From assembly GCF_002585305.1 (NCBI RefSeq), contig NZ_NUNF01000030.1, positions 11,710 through 75,709 of the forward strand: a stretch of 64,000 bases of DNA, in the 5' to 3' direction. This document shows, one piece after another, positions 49,195 to 58,552 of this stretch. This DNA comes from Bacillus sp. AFS037270 (GTDB taxonomy: Bacteria > Bacillota > Bacilli > Bacillales_B > DSM-18226). Positions within the stretch are counted from its first letter, which is position 1; every line of letters begins with the position of its first letter. The translations under genes were made by a program, and so were the position numbers. The notes under the pieces are model-generated. The model did no database searches. It was not told where the DNA came from and was given only the letters and a program-made list of their open reading frames with translations.

Positions 49195-50730
49195 TTATAG
49201 GCAATATATCTCTGTATATTTTTTCTCCAGATAATCAATCAGGTAATCTGCATTTAATTCCTCACCTGTTACCTTAACGATTAACTCATTTGGTGTATAG
49301 AGTTTTCCATACTGGTGGATATTCCCCTTCAACCATTCTTGTATAATCTCAAATTTGCCCTTTTCAATATTGCTGTAAAGATCTGGAATGTCCTTTTGAA
49401 CCGCGCGGAGAATTTGGGCTGCATATAAATTCCCTAATGAATACGAAGGAAAATAGCCGATTCCGCCGAATGACCAATGCACATCCTGCAAGACCCCTTC
49501 TGTATCAGTCCCAGGCGAAATCCCTAGGTAATCCATCATTTTCTGATTCCAAACCGCCGGTAAATCCCTAGCTTCAATCTCTCCGCCGATTAAGGCTTTT
49601 TCAATTTCATAGCGCAGCATGATATGCAGATTATAGGTTAGTTCATCTGCCTCCACACGGATCAAGGATGGCTGAACGGTATTAACCGCACGATAAAATT
49701 CCTCAACAGTCACATCTTTCAATTGCTCTGGAAAATACTCATTAAGCTTTGGAAAAAAGAAATGCCAAAATTCCCGGCTGCGCCCTATCATATTTTCTAA
49801 AAACCTTGATTGTGATTCGTGAATTCCAAAGGATGCCCCACTCTGCAGCACGGTTTCTTCATAAATAGGATTGACATGCTGTTCATATATACCGTGTCCT
49901 GCTTCATGGATCGTCCCAAACAATGCCGAACGGACATTTTTTTCTAAGTATCGTGTTGTTAATCGGACATCCCCAATATTTACTGTCTGCGCAAACGGGT
50001 GGACGGTTTCATCAAGGCGGCCTGCCTGCATATCAAAACCAATCAGTGGTAAAATAAACCGATTAAAGGCCTTTTGTTTTTCAATATCAAATGATTGATC
50101 GAACACTTTCACTTTTGTAGGCTGGCCATTTTTTCTGATTCGTTCTAATAATTGCACACTAGATTCCCGTAATTTTGCAAATAACGGATCCAATCTTTTC
50201 ACCGTTAATCCCGGCTCAAACTCATCAAGCAGAGCATCATATGGGTGTTCATTATAACCATATATTTTCGCAAACTGGCGTTTGTAGTCAATAATTTTTT
50301 CTAAAAAGGGCAGATAACTGGCAAAATCATTGTTTTCCCTTGCTTCCTCCCAAGCATCATTTGCCTGTGCAGTTAAAATACTATATTCCTTGAAAAGATC
50401 AGCGGGTATGGCTTTAGATTTTTGATAATACGTCTTATATTCACGCACCTTTGCCCTTGTCGCTTGATCCAATTGAGAATAATGTTTTTCTAAAGTTAGC
50501 GTTTCTAACAAATGGCCCATTTCTGGTGAAACTGACAGTTGAAAGATTTCGGTTCGTAATGTTCCAGTCGCTTTGGCAAAAACGTTCCGGCCTTTTTTCG
50601 GTGCTATCACCTTTTGATCCCAATCTGCTAAACCTAAGATACTTGAGTAATGCGTTATTTTCTCGTCTAGAATTTTAAATTGTTCCATTGCCTTTTGCAA
50701 TGATGATGGTTGAACCACTTTCTCCGCCAT
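49195..50730 (-). CDS. M32-family metallocarboxypeptidase
   Basis: A 511-residue cytosolic carboxypeptidase of the thermostable carboxypeptidase 1 (Taq/YpwA) family, which releases C-terminal residues. The zinc motif GTIHEAGHGIYEQ lies near residue 275, with the family segments DWDQKVIAPKKG at the start, GIHESQSRFLENMIGR (third zinc ligand) and SLIRVEADELTYNLHIMLRYEIE, then DVHWSFGGIGYFPSYSLGN. The ATG follows AAGGGGGTC. Single gene. Confidence 0.93.
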   Translation of the reverse strand: MAEKVVQPSSLQKAMEQFKILDEKITHYSSILGLADWDQKVIAPKKGRNVFAKATGTLRTEIFQLSVSPEMGHLLETLTLEKHYSQLDQATRAKVREYKTYYQKSKAIPADLFKEYSILTAQANDAWEEARENNDFASYLPFLEKIIDYKRQFAKIYGYNEHPYDALLDEFEPGLTVKRLDPLFAKLRESSVQLLERIRKNGQPTKVKVFDQSFDIEKQKAFNRFILPLIGFDMQAGRLDETVHPFAQTVNIGDVRLTTRYLEKNVRSALFGTIHEAGHGIYEQHVNPIYEETVLQSGASFGIHESQSRFLENMIGRSREFWHFFFPKLNEYFPEQLKDVTVEEFYRAVNTVQPSLIRVEADELTYNLHIMLRYEIEKALIGGEIEARDLPAVWNQKMMDYLGISPGTDTEGVLQDVHWSFGGIGYFPSYSLGNLYAAQILRAVQKDIPDLYSNIEKGKFEIIQEWLKGNIHQYGKLYTPNELIVKVTGEELNADYLIDYLEKKYTEIYCL

Positions 50731-50901
50731 TTTTAGACCCCCTTACCTGATATCTGCAGCATCTCATTTATTATAAAGTAAAAATTTAAATAATGGTAAA
50801 GTTTTGAAATACTTACTTTTTTTACTTTTGGTTGTACCTATTATTTCTAATAGGCATAATAAGAAAAGGAAAATATTTGGAAAAAAGGATGTGTTACCAA
50901 C

Positions 50902-52971
50902 TTGGAAAATCAGAAAAAGAAAAAATCTCATTTTCCTTTTCGTTTAAATATGCTTTTTTTTAGTGTGTTTTTTCTATTTTCCATATTGATACTAAGACTT
51001 GGTTTTGTCCAAATTGTTTACGGAGAAAACTTCAAAAGAGATTTGGAGAGAAAGGAAGACATAACTGTAAGTAATCCGGTCCCAAGGGGAAAAATTTATG
51101 ACCGGGATTACCGGGTGGTTGTTGATAATATTCCAAAAAGTGCGATTACCTTTACAAATGTAGGTTTTAGCCAGTTGGAAATGATGCAAACAGCTAAAAA
51201 ATTAGCGCATCTCATCGAGAAAAAAACAGATATGGTGACCGAAAGAGATAAACGGGACTATTGGATGATGAAATACCCCGAGCAGGTTAACACCAAAATT
51301 ACCGAGCAAGAAAAGGCTTTGTATCGTGCCAAAAAACTAACAGATAGTGACCTCTATCAATTAAAACTAGACCGGATCACAGCGGCAGAATTAAATCGAT
51401 TAACAGAAAAAGATCTTGAGATTTTAGCGATTTATAGGGAATTCAGCAAAGGCGTTAAATTTATACCGGTGATCGTTAAAAACGAAGGAGTCTCTGAGAA
51501 GGAATTTGCTGTTGTAAGTGAGAATCTCCAATCCCTTCCTGGTGTTGAAACTACAACTGATTGGGACCGTTCCTATGCCTTTGAAAATACGTTAAGGTCT
51601 GTTTTAGGTCACGTGACCAAATCAGGGGATGGACTCCCCGCCGATCAATTAGATTATTTTCTGGCTAGAGGTTATAGCCGTAATGACCGGGTTGGGAAAA
51701 GCCAGCTAGAGATGCAATATGAGGATGTCCTGCACGGAAATAAATCAAAGGTGAAAAATATTACCGATAAAGAAGGCAATGTGATTGAAACCGAAACAGT
51801 GTTACCAGGTAATAAAGGAAAAGACCTTGTTTTATCCATCGATATGGATTTGCAGATAGCCGTTAATAAAATTATTGAGGAAGAGCTTTGGGCAGCGAAA
51901 AGATGGCCTGGTACCCGTTTAACCGACCGAGCCTATGTGGTTTTAATGGATCCGAAAACTGGCGATGTACTGGCTATGTCAGGAAGGAAAATCGTGAAGG
52001 ACTCAAAAACCGGGAGAACTGAAATGATGGATGATGCCCTGGGAACCTTTACGACGACCTATAGCGTAGGGTCGGCTGTAAAAGGAGCTACCATATTAAC
52101 CGGCTATAAAACAGGGGCCATTTCACCTAATACTTATTTTGATGATAGAGGGATCAAAATTAAAGGCACGCCTATTAAAAAATCCTATGCTTATTTAGGT
52201 CGGTTAAATGAAATTAATGCCTTAAAAAAGTCGTCTAACGTTTATATGTTTCATACTGCTATAAGGATTGGCAAAGGGTATTATGATTATGACAAGCCCC
52301 TAAATTTCGCCAATAAAATGGCTTTTGAAACGATAAGGAGTTCTTTTGCCTCATTCGGCTTAGGAACAAGGACTGGAATTGATTTACCGAATGAGCAGAC
52401 AGGTTTTAAGGGTCAAAGTAAGCTGCCGGGATATTTGCTTGACCTTGTGATTGGACAATATGATACCTATTCGGCCATGCAGCTAGCCCAATATGTTTCA
52501 ACGATTGCCAATGGGGGCTACCGAATGCAGCCGCATATCGTTAAACAAATCCGAGAACCTGCCCGTGATGGAGAGACGCTTGGGCCTGTATGGAAAGAAA
52601 TTAACCCTACAGTCCTTAATACGATTGATGTAAAAAAAGAATGGCTCAAACGCGTGCAAATAGGCTTTAAAAAAGTAATGCAAGAACCTGGCGGAACTGC
52701 TTACAAGTTTTTCGAAGGTGCCCGATACTCTCCTGCCGGAAAAACAGGAACCGCTCAGGCCTTTTATGATGGGCCCCTGCGCAGTCGTTTTGGCAAAGAA
52801 CCACCGCCTGTAATGAATTTAAGCCTTGTAAGTTATGCTCCAAGTTCTAATCCAGAGGTGGCGATGGCCGTTTTAGTTCCATGGGCATACGACGGCAAAG
52901 AGGATAATCGAGCAAATCTTAAAATTGGCCGTCGTGTATTGGATACGTATTTTCAGATGAAAGGCAAATAG
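50902..52971 (+). CDS. class B penicillin-binding protein (transpeptidase)
   Basis: A 689-residue monofunctional transpeptidase with one N-terminal membrane helix at about 15-38 and a PBP dimerisation domain (VPRGKIYDRDYRVVVDN). The transpeptidase domain has SAVK (catalytic Ser) near residue 390, SSN near residue 446, and KTGTAQ near residue 614. Length and NVPRGxIxDR-type start fit PbpA/PbpH, which act in rod elongation and spore outgrowth. The start is TTG at 50902, after AAAGGATGTG. Single gene with a short terminator. Confidence 0.92.
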   Translation: MENQKKKKSHFPFRLNMLFFSVFFLFSILILRLGFVQIVYGENFKRDLERKEDITVSNPVPRGKIYDRDYRVVVDNIPKSAITFTNVGFSQLEMMQTAKKLAHLIEKKTDMVTERDKRDYWMMKYPEQVNTKITEQEKALYRAKKLTDSDLYQLKLDRITAAELNRLTEKDLEILAIYREFSKGVKFIPVIVKNEGVSEKEFAVVSENLQSLPGVETTTDWDRSYAFENTLRSVLGHVTKSGDGLPADQLDYFLARGYSRNDRVGKSQLEMQYEDVLHGNKSKVKNITDKEGNVIETETVLPGNKGKDLVLSIDMDLQIAVNKIIEEELWAAKRWPGTRLTDRAYVVLMDPKTGDVLAMSGRKIVKDSKTGRTEMMDDALGTFTTTYSVGSAVKGATILTGYKTGAISPNTYFDDRGIKIKGTPIKKSYAYLGRLNEINALKKSSNVYMFHTAIRIGKGYYDYDKPLNFANKMAFETIRSSFASFGLGTRTGIDLPNEQTGFKGQSKLPGYLLDLVIGQYDTYSAMQLAQYVSTIANGGYRMQPHIVKQIREPARDGETLGPVWKEINPTVLNTIDVKKEWLKRVQIGFKKVMQEPGGTAYKFFEGARYSPAGKTGTAQAFYDGPLRSRFGKEPPPVMNLSLVSYAPSSNPEVAMAVLVPWAYDGKEDNRANLKIGRRVLDTYFQMKGK

Positions 52972-52993
52972 GGTGCATTATCGCACCCTATTT
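52966..52993 (+). terminator. hairpin at end of class B PBP gene
   Basis: AAATAGGGTGC and GCACCCTATTT form a perfect stem overlapping the stop codon; the T-run is short. Confidence 0.6.
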
Positions 52994-53039
52994 GACCTAT
53001 TGAAAAAAGCACCAATCGGGTAGACAAACTCACCAATGC

Positions 53040-53495
53040 TTACCTCTTCCGCAACACTGTTTTGACAGCTTTTTCAATCTCAGCATAGCTTGTGCATCGG
53101 CAAATATTTGATTCCAGCCATTCCTTTATCGTTTCATCATCGGCATCGGGATGCTGTTCGATTAACGAGTGACAGTTCATTATAAAGCCGGGCGTACAAT
53201 AGCCGCATTGAAACGCAAAATTTTCAATAAACTCTTTTTGTATTGCAGTCCCATGAAGACCTTCAATTGTCGTCACTTTTTTCCCAGCCGCTTCGACAGC
53301 CAGCATTAAGCACGACTTCATCGGCCATCCGTCAATATTAATTGTACAAGCACCGCAGTCCCCATTTAAACAGCCAGGCTTTGCGCCAGTCAGGCCAAGA
53401 TAGCTTCGAAGTGCATACAAAAGAATATCAGCTGGACTGACTAACAAAGTATGACTTTCACCATTCACATCTAACGTTATGGAATAAGATCTCAG
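53040..53495 (-). CDS. molybdenum hydroxylase, 2Fe-2S subunit
   Basis: A subunit with two 2Fe-2S clusters. Plant-type cluster motif CLNGDCGAC and a later Cys, then CGYCTPG and CRCTS for the second cluster. The first standard start is GTG at 53468, but this cuts off the first beta strand. The frame continues upstream as SYSITLDVNGESHTLL to a CTG at 53495 that follows GGGAGGAGAGG at good spacing. I prefer this non-standard start, giving 151 residues. It is the last gene of an XdhC-Mo-FAD-FeS operon and carries electrons from Mo to FAD. Confidence 0.82.
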   Translation of the reverse strand: MRSYSITLDVNGESHTLLVSPADILLYALRSYLGLTGAKPGCLNGDCGACTINIDGWPMKSCLMLAVEAAGKKVTTIEGLHGTAIQKEFIENFAFQCGYCTPGFIMNCHSLIEQHPDADDETIKEWLESNICRCTSYAEIEKAVKTVLRKR

Positions 53496-53511
53496 GGTCC
53501 TCTCCTCCCTA

Positions 53512-54351
53512 TTAATACTGTTCCCTATCTAGGGTTTCTAGCGCATCCAACAGCAAATTCCGCAGGACAAACAAACGATATTCACTGGAACCCTCTATAT
53601 CATCTAAAATAGGCTGAGGCAATGCAGCAATGGCTCCTTCTACCCTTGTTTCAATCGATTGCCCCCTGGTATTGATAGATTCCTCCACTGCAGGTGACCG
53701 GAACGGAAATGGGCATAAACCGCTGACAGCTACACGAATTTTTTGATCGATTTTTAAGGCTGCCAACGTAATCAACGGGTAACCTGTTTCCCATTGCTGC
53801 CTTCGTTTAACCGTAAAGTAAGGGGCCTGTATATAACGATTTTCCGTAGCCGTTTGAACTAAAAATTCTCCCTTATTCAAACGTAAATGACCTTGAAACA
53901 CATCATTAATTGGCACCATTTTTTTCCCCTCAGTCCCAATTATCAAGACCATGCTTTCGGCTAATAAAAAGGGCAGAACCGCTTCCCGGTAAAAAATCTG
54001 CGCGCAAATATTGCCGCCCAAAGTAATTTTCCCGCGAGCTGAATGATCTGCGATTTCACTGGATGTCTTTGTTAATAGCGGGAAGAGATTTGCTGCTTCT
54101 AAACCCGTTAAAGTGAGTGAACTGCCGAGCAATAAATGGTCTCCAAAAACTTGCATAATATTACATTCCGGAATTCCTTTAATATCAATAACAGCCTCCG
54201 TGTAGGCTAAGTCAATTCTTCCAAGGGTTATTAATTCAGTCCCTCCAGAAAAATAAAACGGCTGCTTCCCCTGTTGATCTAATTTTTGATATAAATCAAC
54301 AGCCTCATTTAATGTTTCTGGACGATAATAATCAAAATCAAAGGGAAGCAT
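53512..54351 (-). CDS. molybdenum hydroxylase, FAD-binding subunit
   Basis: A 279-residue subunit of the CoxM/PucC type, which passes electrons from the 2Fe-2S clusters to FAD and then to the acceptor. It starts with FDYYRPETLNEAVDLYQKL and has the FAD segments FSGGTELI near residue 35 and ARGKITLGGNICAQIFYREAV near 105, in place of the usual TIGGN. The start lies 14 bases inside the end of the Mo subunit gene, so translation is coupled. Confidence 0.88.
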   Translation of the reverse strand: MLPFDFDYYRPETLNEAVDLYQKLDQQGKQPFYFSGGTELITLGRIDLAYTEAVIDIKGIPECNIMQVFGDHLLLGSSLTLTGLEAANLFPLLTKTSSEIADHSARGKITLGGNICAQIFYREAVLPFLLAESMVLIIGTEGKKMVPINDVFQGHLRLNKGEFLVQTATENRYIQAPYFTVKRRQQWETGYPLITLAALKIDQKIRVAVSGLCPFPFRSPAVEESINTRGQSIETRVEGAIAALPQPILDDIEGSSEYRLFVLRNLLLDALETLDREQY

Positions 54352-56668
54352 GATGAGATGCCTCCTTTGCCCTCCAGATTAATTCCGGAAGGAGCGGAAG
54401 ATTCCGAAGCGATACACCTGCTGCGAGTGATAATGCATTCCCAAGCGCCCCTGGCATCCCCATTAAACCATGCTCTCCGACACCCCGGGCTCCGTATGGC
54501 GCGTCTATCTGCGGAGTCTCCACAAAACCGACAAGGTATTCAGGATGCTCTCCGTACCTTAGAGGCCTATAGGTCCTGAGCTGGGGATTCAAGACTCTTC
54601 CTAACTCGTCAAAATAAAATGTTTCTCGTCCTGCAAAAGCCAAGCCCATGCTCATCGCTCCCATCACTTGACCAAGGGCAGCTTTTTCGTTCATTACTCT
54701 CCCAATATCCACTACTGTACATGCTTTCAGCACACGATACGTATAATCCCTTCGATCTAATTCTATTTCAACCCCATAGGCTGCGACGGTCCAATCCGGA
54801 CCAGGCTTTCCTTCACCTGTTTCCGGATCTAAATGCGTCAGGTGGCGTAATATAAATTTTCCTCTGCCAATGATTTGACCTCCGATTGAATTTCCGTTCG
54901 GGTATTGGTACCCGTAACCCACATCTTTAAAATCAAGCCCAATCGAAGGATCATCCCGCAAAAAAACACGGCTGTTGGCTACCTCAATATCCTCTTTTGG
55001 AGCTCGAAGGACACAAGAGGCAATCTCCTTTAACTGTTTTATCACATCCTCCGCTGCATTAAGGACGGCTCTTCCTCCCATGTAAGTCCCTCGGCTGGCA
55101 ACGGTTTTCCAGTGTTCCGGTGTCGTTTGCGTATCCACTTCCATTCGGACATGGATTTTATCTATGTCCATTTTTAGCCTTTCGGCGAGGATTTGAGCAA
55201 GGATGGTCTTTGTCCCTGTCCCTATTTCAATGACACCAGACATCAAATTAAGACTGCCATCGCGGTTGAAGGTAATGATAGCCCCTGATGGAGCGTTAGG
55301 GTCTATGGTTGAAGTTTTCCAGCTGCAGCTTACACCCTTTACCCTAACAAATCGTTCATCTATTTCCTTTATGGCTCCTTCATCCCATTTAATTAATTCT
55401 CGGGCCTTCTGAATGCATTTTTGCAGGTTACCAACATTGCTTTTATTCAGCATAACCCTTGTCGGCGTGGTATGGCCTGGCATGATTGCATTGATATATC
55501 TAAGATCATACGGGTCCATATTTAATCTTTGAGCGAGGATATCCATTGTCCGTTCAATGCAAAATGACAACTCCGAATGGCTAAATCCCCGAAATGGAGA
55601 GGCATACGGATGATTGGTATACATGCAGTAGGAATTACACCACACATTTTCAATATTATAAGGACCGGTGCAATCCACGGCTCCTGATCGCGTTACATCA
55701 ATTGCCTTATCTGAATACGCACCGCCATCCCATAAATATTGAATTTCTGCTGCTGTTATTTTCCCATTCCTGTCTGCCCCTAGTTTAATAGTGGCATCTA
55801 GTCCGATGTGACATGGGGAAGTGATGATATCTTGTTCCCGTTCATTTAATATTTTGACTGGCTTTCCTCCGACCGCCTTAGAAGCAAGGTATGCAAGGAC
55901 CTCCAACTGTACAGCGGCTTTGCCTCCATAAGCTCCGCCTACCAATGGAGTATGGACTACAATCTTGCCAATATCCTCCTTAAAGTATTGGGCTATAAGC
56001 TCTTTGACCATAAATGGAGCTTGTGATGAGGTCATAATCATGATTGTCCCATCCGGCTTGATTTCGGCGGTTGCACATCTTGTTTCTATGGCTGCATGAT
56101 CAGAAGGTGCAAAGGAAAAGTTCTCTTCCACTACGATTTCACTCGCTGCCCAGCCCGCTTCCATATTCCCTTTACGTATTTTAATAAGGGTGGCGATATT
56201 TGTCCCTGGAACAGGGTGGGAATCTTTATCTTTATCATAGTTTCCAAGCCCTTCATGGACCAGCGGTGCCACTTCTTTAAATGCCTGGGTTGGCGAATTG
56301 ACAACTGGAAGTAATTCATATTGAACCTTTATTAAGTCCGCGGCCTTTTTTGCCTGGGCAGGGGTATCTGCTACAACAAGTGCCACGGGTTCACCATGGT
56401 ACCGAACCTTATCAACGGCTATTGGCGGCCGATCCCTGATAGCCTCACCTGTTAATGGGAAATGCTGGCCAGCAAGGATCGCTCTGACACCGGGGACTTG
56501 GGATGCCTCTATTGTGTTAATATAGACGATTTTTGCATGACCATAGGGACTGATGACCATTTTTCCGGACAGCATTGGATTATTATAATAATCGTTCGTA
56601 TACTTTGCACGACCCGTCACCTTTTCAAGTGCATCTTTGCGGATAACACTTTTCCCAATAACCTCCAC
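54338..56668 (-). CDS. molybdenum hydroxylase, Mo-pterin subunit (xanthine dehydrogenase family)
   Basis: A 776-residue large subunit that hydroxylates a purine or other heterocycle at the Mo center. Seen: GKSVIRKDALEKVTGRAKYTND at the start, GGAYGGKAAVQ, SPFRGFSHSEL with the conserved Arg, IEIGTGTKTILAQ, and the catalytic Glu in ARGVGEHGLMGMP near residue 745. The nearest Bacillus match in layout is PucD. The start is GTG at 56668, after TTAGGAGGTTG. Purine substrate is inference from the family and from XdhC; no purine-pathway gene is beside it. Confidence 0.88.
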   Translation of the reverse strand: MEVIGKSVIRKDALEKVTGRAKYTNDYYNNPMLSGKMVISPYGHAKIVYINTIEASQVPGVRAILAGQHFPLTGEAIRDRPPIAVDKVRYHGEPVALVVADTPAQAKKAADLIKVQYELLPVVNSPTQAFKEVAPLVHEGLGNYDKDKDSHPVPGTNIATLIKIRKGNMEAGWAASEIVVEENFSFAPSDHAAIETRCATAEIKPDGTIMIMTSSQAPFMVKELIAQYFKEDIGKIVVHTPLVGGAYGGKAAVQLEVLAYLASKAVGGKPVKILNEREQDIITSPCHIGLDATIKLGADRNGKITAAEIQYLWDGGAYSDKAIDVTRSGAVDCTGPYNIENVWCNSYCMYTNHPYASPFRGFSHSELSFCIERTMDILAQRLNMDPYDLRYINAIMPGHTTPTRVMLNKSNVGNLQKCIQKARELIKWDEGAIKEIDERFVRVKGVSCSWKTSTIDPNAPSGAIITFNRDGSLNLMSGVIEIGTGTKTILAQILAERLKMDIDKIHVRMEVDTQTTPEHWKTVASRGTYMGGRAVLNAAEDVIKQLKEIASCVLRAPKEDIEVANSRVFLRDDPSIGLDFKDVGYGYQYPNGNSIGGQIIGRGKFILRHLTHLDPETGEGKPGPDWTVAAYGVEIELDRRDYTYRVLKACTVVDIGRVMNEKAALGQVMGAMSMGLAFAGRETFYFDELGRVLNPQLRTYRPLRYGEHPEYLVGFVETPQIDAPYGARGVGEHGLMGMPGALGNALSLAAGVSLRNLPLLPELIWRAKEASHHASL

Positions 56669-56692
56669 AGTTCAACCTCCTAACACTTGTTG

Positions 56693-57709
56693 CTAATCTG
56701 GAATGGTCCAAAGCAATTCTATTCTTTCGTGCAACGGTTTTCTCCATACTTCAATCATTTGTGCCATTACACTAACCGCTATTTCAACAGGACCCTTTGC
56801 ACCTATTGCCACACCCATTGGTGAAAATATCCCTCTCGGAATGTCCTCGCTATTTAGCAATCTCCTTGTTCGTTCTCTTGGTCCCAAAACACCTAAGTAT
56901 CGAATATTTTTATTTAGGATTCTCGTCAACAATTCTTGGTCTCTTTTGAATTGATGGGTCATTATGACAACAAAATCATAGGGTGAAAAGGAAATCTGTT
57001 GAAGGAGATCGATAGGAAAACCTTGCAGAATTTTGGCTGCCGAAGGAAAATGTTCTTTCTGGCAAAATGTTTCCCGCCAATCACAAACCACTACTGAAAA
57101 ACCGGTTTCAGCTGCTAATGAGACAAGTGGTCTTGCATCTGGTCCTGCACCGAAGATAATTAAGCGCGGCTTAGGATAAAACGTTTGTTGAAAGACTGCC
57201 GAGCCATCCCTTGTGATGCTGCCGCTTTTAGAAGTAAACTCGATCGTCGGAAGCGGACCCGACCAGTTTCCAAACGGCTCCCCATCTTCCTCGATAAAAA
57301 CATATTCCCCGAGATCATCCAGCTTTTTTAAAGCAATAACAGGCTTATGCTTGCTAAGAAGTTCTTTAACCATATGAAGATCCTCTGTTAATTGCTCGGT
57401 AACCGGTTCGATTAAAATATCAATCGTGCCATTGCAGCCCGCCCCTTGCCCCCAATCCAAATCATCCTCCATATACATATCGTATTGGAGAATTATCGCC
57501 TCTTGTTTCTTAAAGACCTCCCTCACTTTTAAGGCCAGGTCCTCTTCCAAGCAGCCGGCTGTTAACATTCCTTTTTGAGTTCCATCTGAAAAAAATAGCA
57601 TTGAGGAACCTTCTTTTTTGTATGCAGAACCTTCGACACCGATGATTGTTGCTATGACTTTTTCCTCAGGGTAATCAAGAACATCTAAAATTTGATAAAA
57701 ATCCTCCAC
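56693..57709 (-). CDS. xdhC: XdhC/CoxI-family Mo-cofactor maturation protein
   Basis: A 338-residue protein that binds the Mo cofactor, helps its sulfuration and loads it into the large subunit. N-terminal XdhC/CoxI domain (VEGSAYKKEGSSMLFFSDG, MLTAGCLEEDL) and C-terminal Rossmann domain (LIIFGAGPDARPLVSLAAETG near residue 195, GVLGPRERTRRLL, SPMGVAIGAKGPVEIAVSVMA). The start is GTG at 57709, after GGGGGGAAAG. It is the first gene of the operon, 25 bases before the Mo subunit gene. A MobA-like gene (as pucB in B. subtilis) is absent here. Confidence 0.9.
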   Translation of the reverse strand: MEDFYQILDVLDYPEEKVIATIIGVEGSAYKKEGSSMLFFSDGTQKGMLTAGCLEEDLALKVREVFKKQEAIILQYDMYMEDDLDWGQGAGCNGTIDILIEPVTEQLTEDLHMVKELLSKHKPVIALKKLDDLGEYVFIEEDGEPFGNWSGPLPTIEFTSKSGSITRDGSAVFQQTFYPKPRLIIFGAGPDARPLVSLAAETGFSVVVCDWRETFCQKEHFPSAAKILQGFPIDLLQQISFSPYDFVVIMTHQFKRDQELLTRILNKNIRYLGVLGPRERTRRLLNSEDIPRGIFSPMGVAIGAKGPVEIAVSVMAQMIEVWRKPLHERIELLWTIPD

Positions 57710-57877
57710 ACTTTCCCCCCACTTTTAGATTTATAAATTCCCTATTGTTATTTATATTAAGAAGTAAGCTATTCCTAGAATGAAATCTTTATTAATTAAT
57801 GACGGAAAAATTCCGAAATTGGCCCTTTAAATTATCTATTAAAAACCTTCTTAAACTATTAATTAATCCTTCATAGT
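57710..57877. other. upstream region of the xdhC operon
   Basis: AT-rich, with no ORF supported. It should hold the xdhC promoter on the minus strand, but I cannot fix one. Confidence 0.4.
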
Positions 57878-57906
57878 TTGTTCATATTTATCTATTAAGA
57901 TATAAA
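57878..57906 (+). promoter_or_regulatory. candidate promoter for a small RNA
   Basis: TTGTTC (57878-57883) and TATAAA (57901-57906) are exactly 17 bases apart on the plus strand, with no protein gene downstream before the terminator. Confidence 0.5.
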
Positions 57907-57908
57907 TA

Positions 57909-57994
57909 GGTTCTCTTAAAGAACCTTTTAACCTCCGCCCCCCTTAATATAGATTAGGTTTTAACCTGCCCGGCATTTGCCGGGTCATTTTTTT
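57909..57994 (+). ncRNA. candidate small RNA with C-rich loop and terminator
   Basis: A hairpin GGTTCT/AGAACC (57909-57925) is followed by a C-rich single-stranded run TAACCTCCGCCCCCCTTAA (57929-57947) and a second hairpin, CCCGGC/GCCGGG (57969-57984), ending in TCATTTTTTTT. The C-rich stretch could pair with Shine-Dalgarno sites, as in sRNAs such as FsrA and RsaE/RoxS. No ORF is found inside. This is a prediction from promoter, structure and terminator only. Confidence 0.45.
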
Positions 57995-58007
57995 TGCTTA
58001 AAAAGAA

Positions 58008-58035
58008 AAGCACGCACATCGAAATGTGCGCGCTT
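58008..58035 (-). terminator. terminator of the Gln-rich protein gene
   Basis: AAGCACGCACAT pairs with ATGTGCGCGCTT with one G-U, followed by TTCTTTT on the minus strand. Confidence 0.75.
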
Positions 58036-58043
58036 ATTTTTAA

Positions 58044-58406
58044 TTAGCGGAATGAATGAGATTGGTGTTGTTGAAATGTTTGGGTTTGAAAAGCAGGATT
58101 TATATTTGTAACTGTTTGATATCCGAATGTCCCCATTTGTCCCGTTAATTCTCTCTCCAATTGATTACACTGAGCAATAACTTCTTGACAGCGTTGAATC
58201 GCCATCTCATGCCCTTGTAAGCTTTGTTGAATCGTTTGAACCGCCATTCTTTCTTTTTGCAGCATTTGCTCGAGCATACGAACATTTTGCTGCTCATTTT
58301 GCAGCATTTGCTGGTATTGCTGATTACTTAACTGTGTTTGCTGGATAAGTTGCTGCGAGAGTTGACGGCATTGATTAACGTGTGTAATCGTATGTTGAGT
58401 GTTCAT
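58044..58406 (-). CDS. Gln-rich coiled-coil protein, 120 residues
   Basis: About a quarter of the residues are Gln, with heptad-like spacing over about residues 15-95 (QQYQQMLQNEQQNVRMLEQML and similar), and a Phe/Thr/Gln/His-rich tail ending in QTFQQHQSHSFR. There are two Cys residues in the middle, no signal peptide and no membrane segment. The ATG follows TTGGAGGTAAA and there is a terminator, so it is a real gene. Spore coat or coat-associated proteins of Bacillus can look like this, but I do not recognise the family. Confidence 0.75.
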   Translation of the reverse strand: MNTQHTITHVNQCRQLSQQLIQQTQLSNQQYQQMLQNEQQNVRMLEQMLQKERMAVQTIQQSLQGHEMAIQRCQEVIAQCNQLERELTGQMGTFGYQTVTNINPAFQTQTFQQHQSHSFR

Positions 58407-58552
58407 GTATTTACCTCCAATTTTTTGGATATCAGATGCAATACAAACCCTTAAGAATCAACGGGTTGAACCTTCAACCCAAGATTATATTTCGCACTTT
58501 TAGAGGTTTTCATTCGGAACAAAACTTCCAATAAATGTGTGGAGTTATCATA

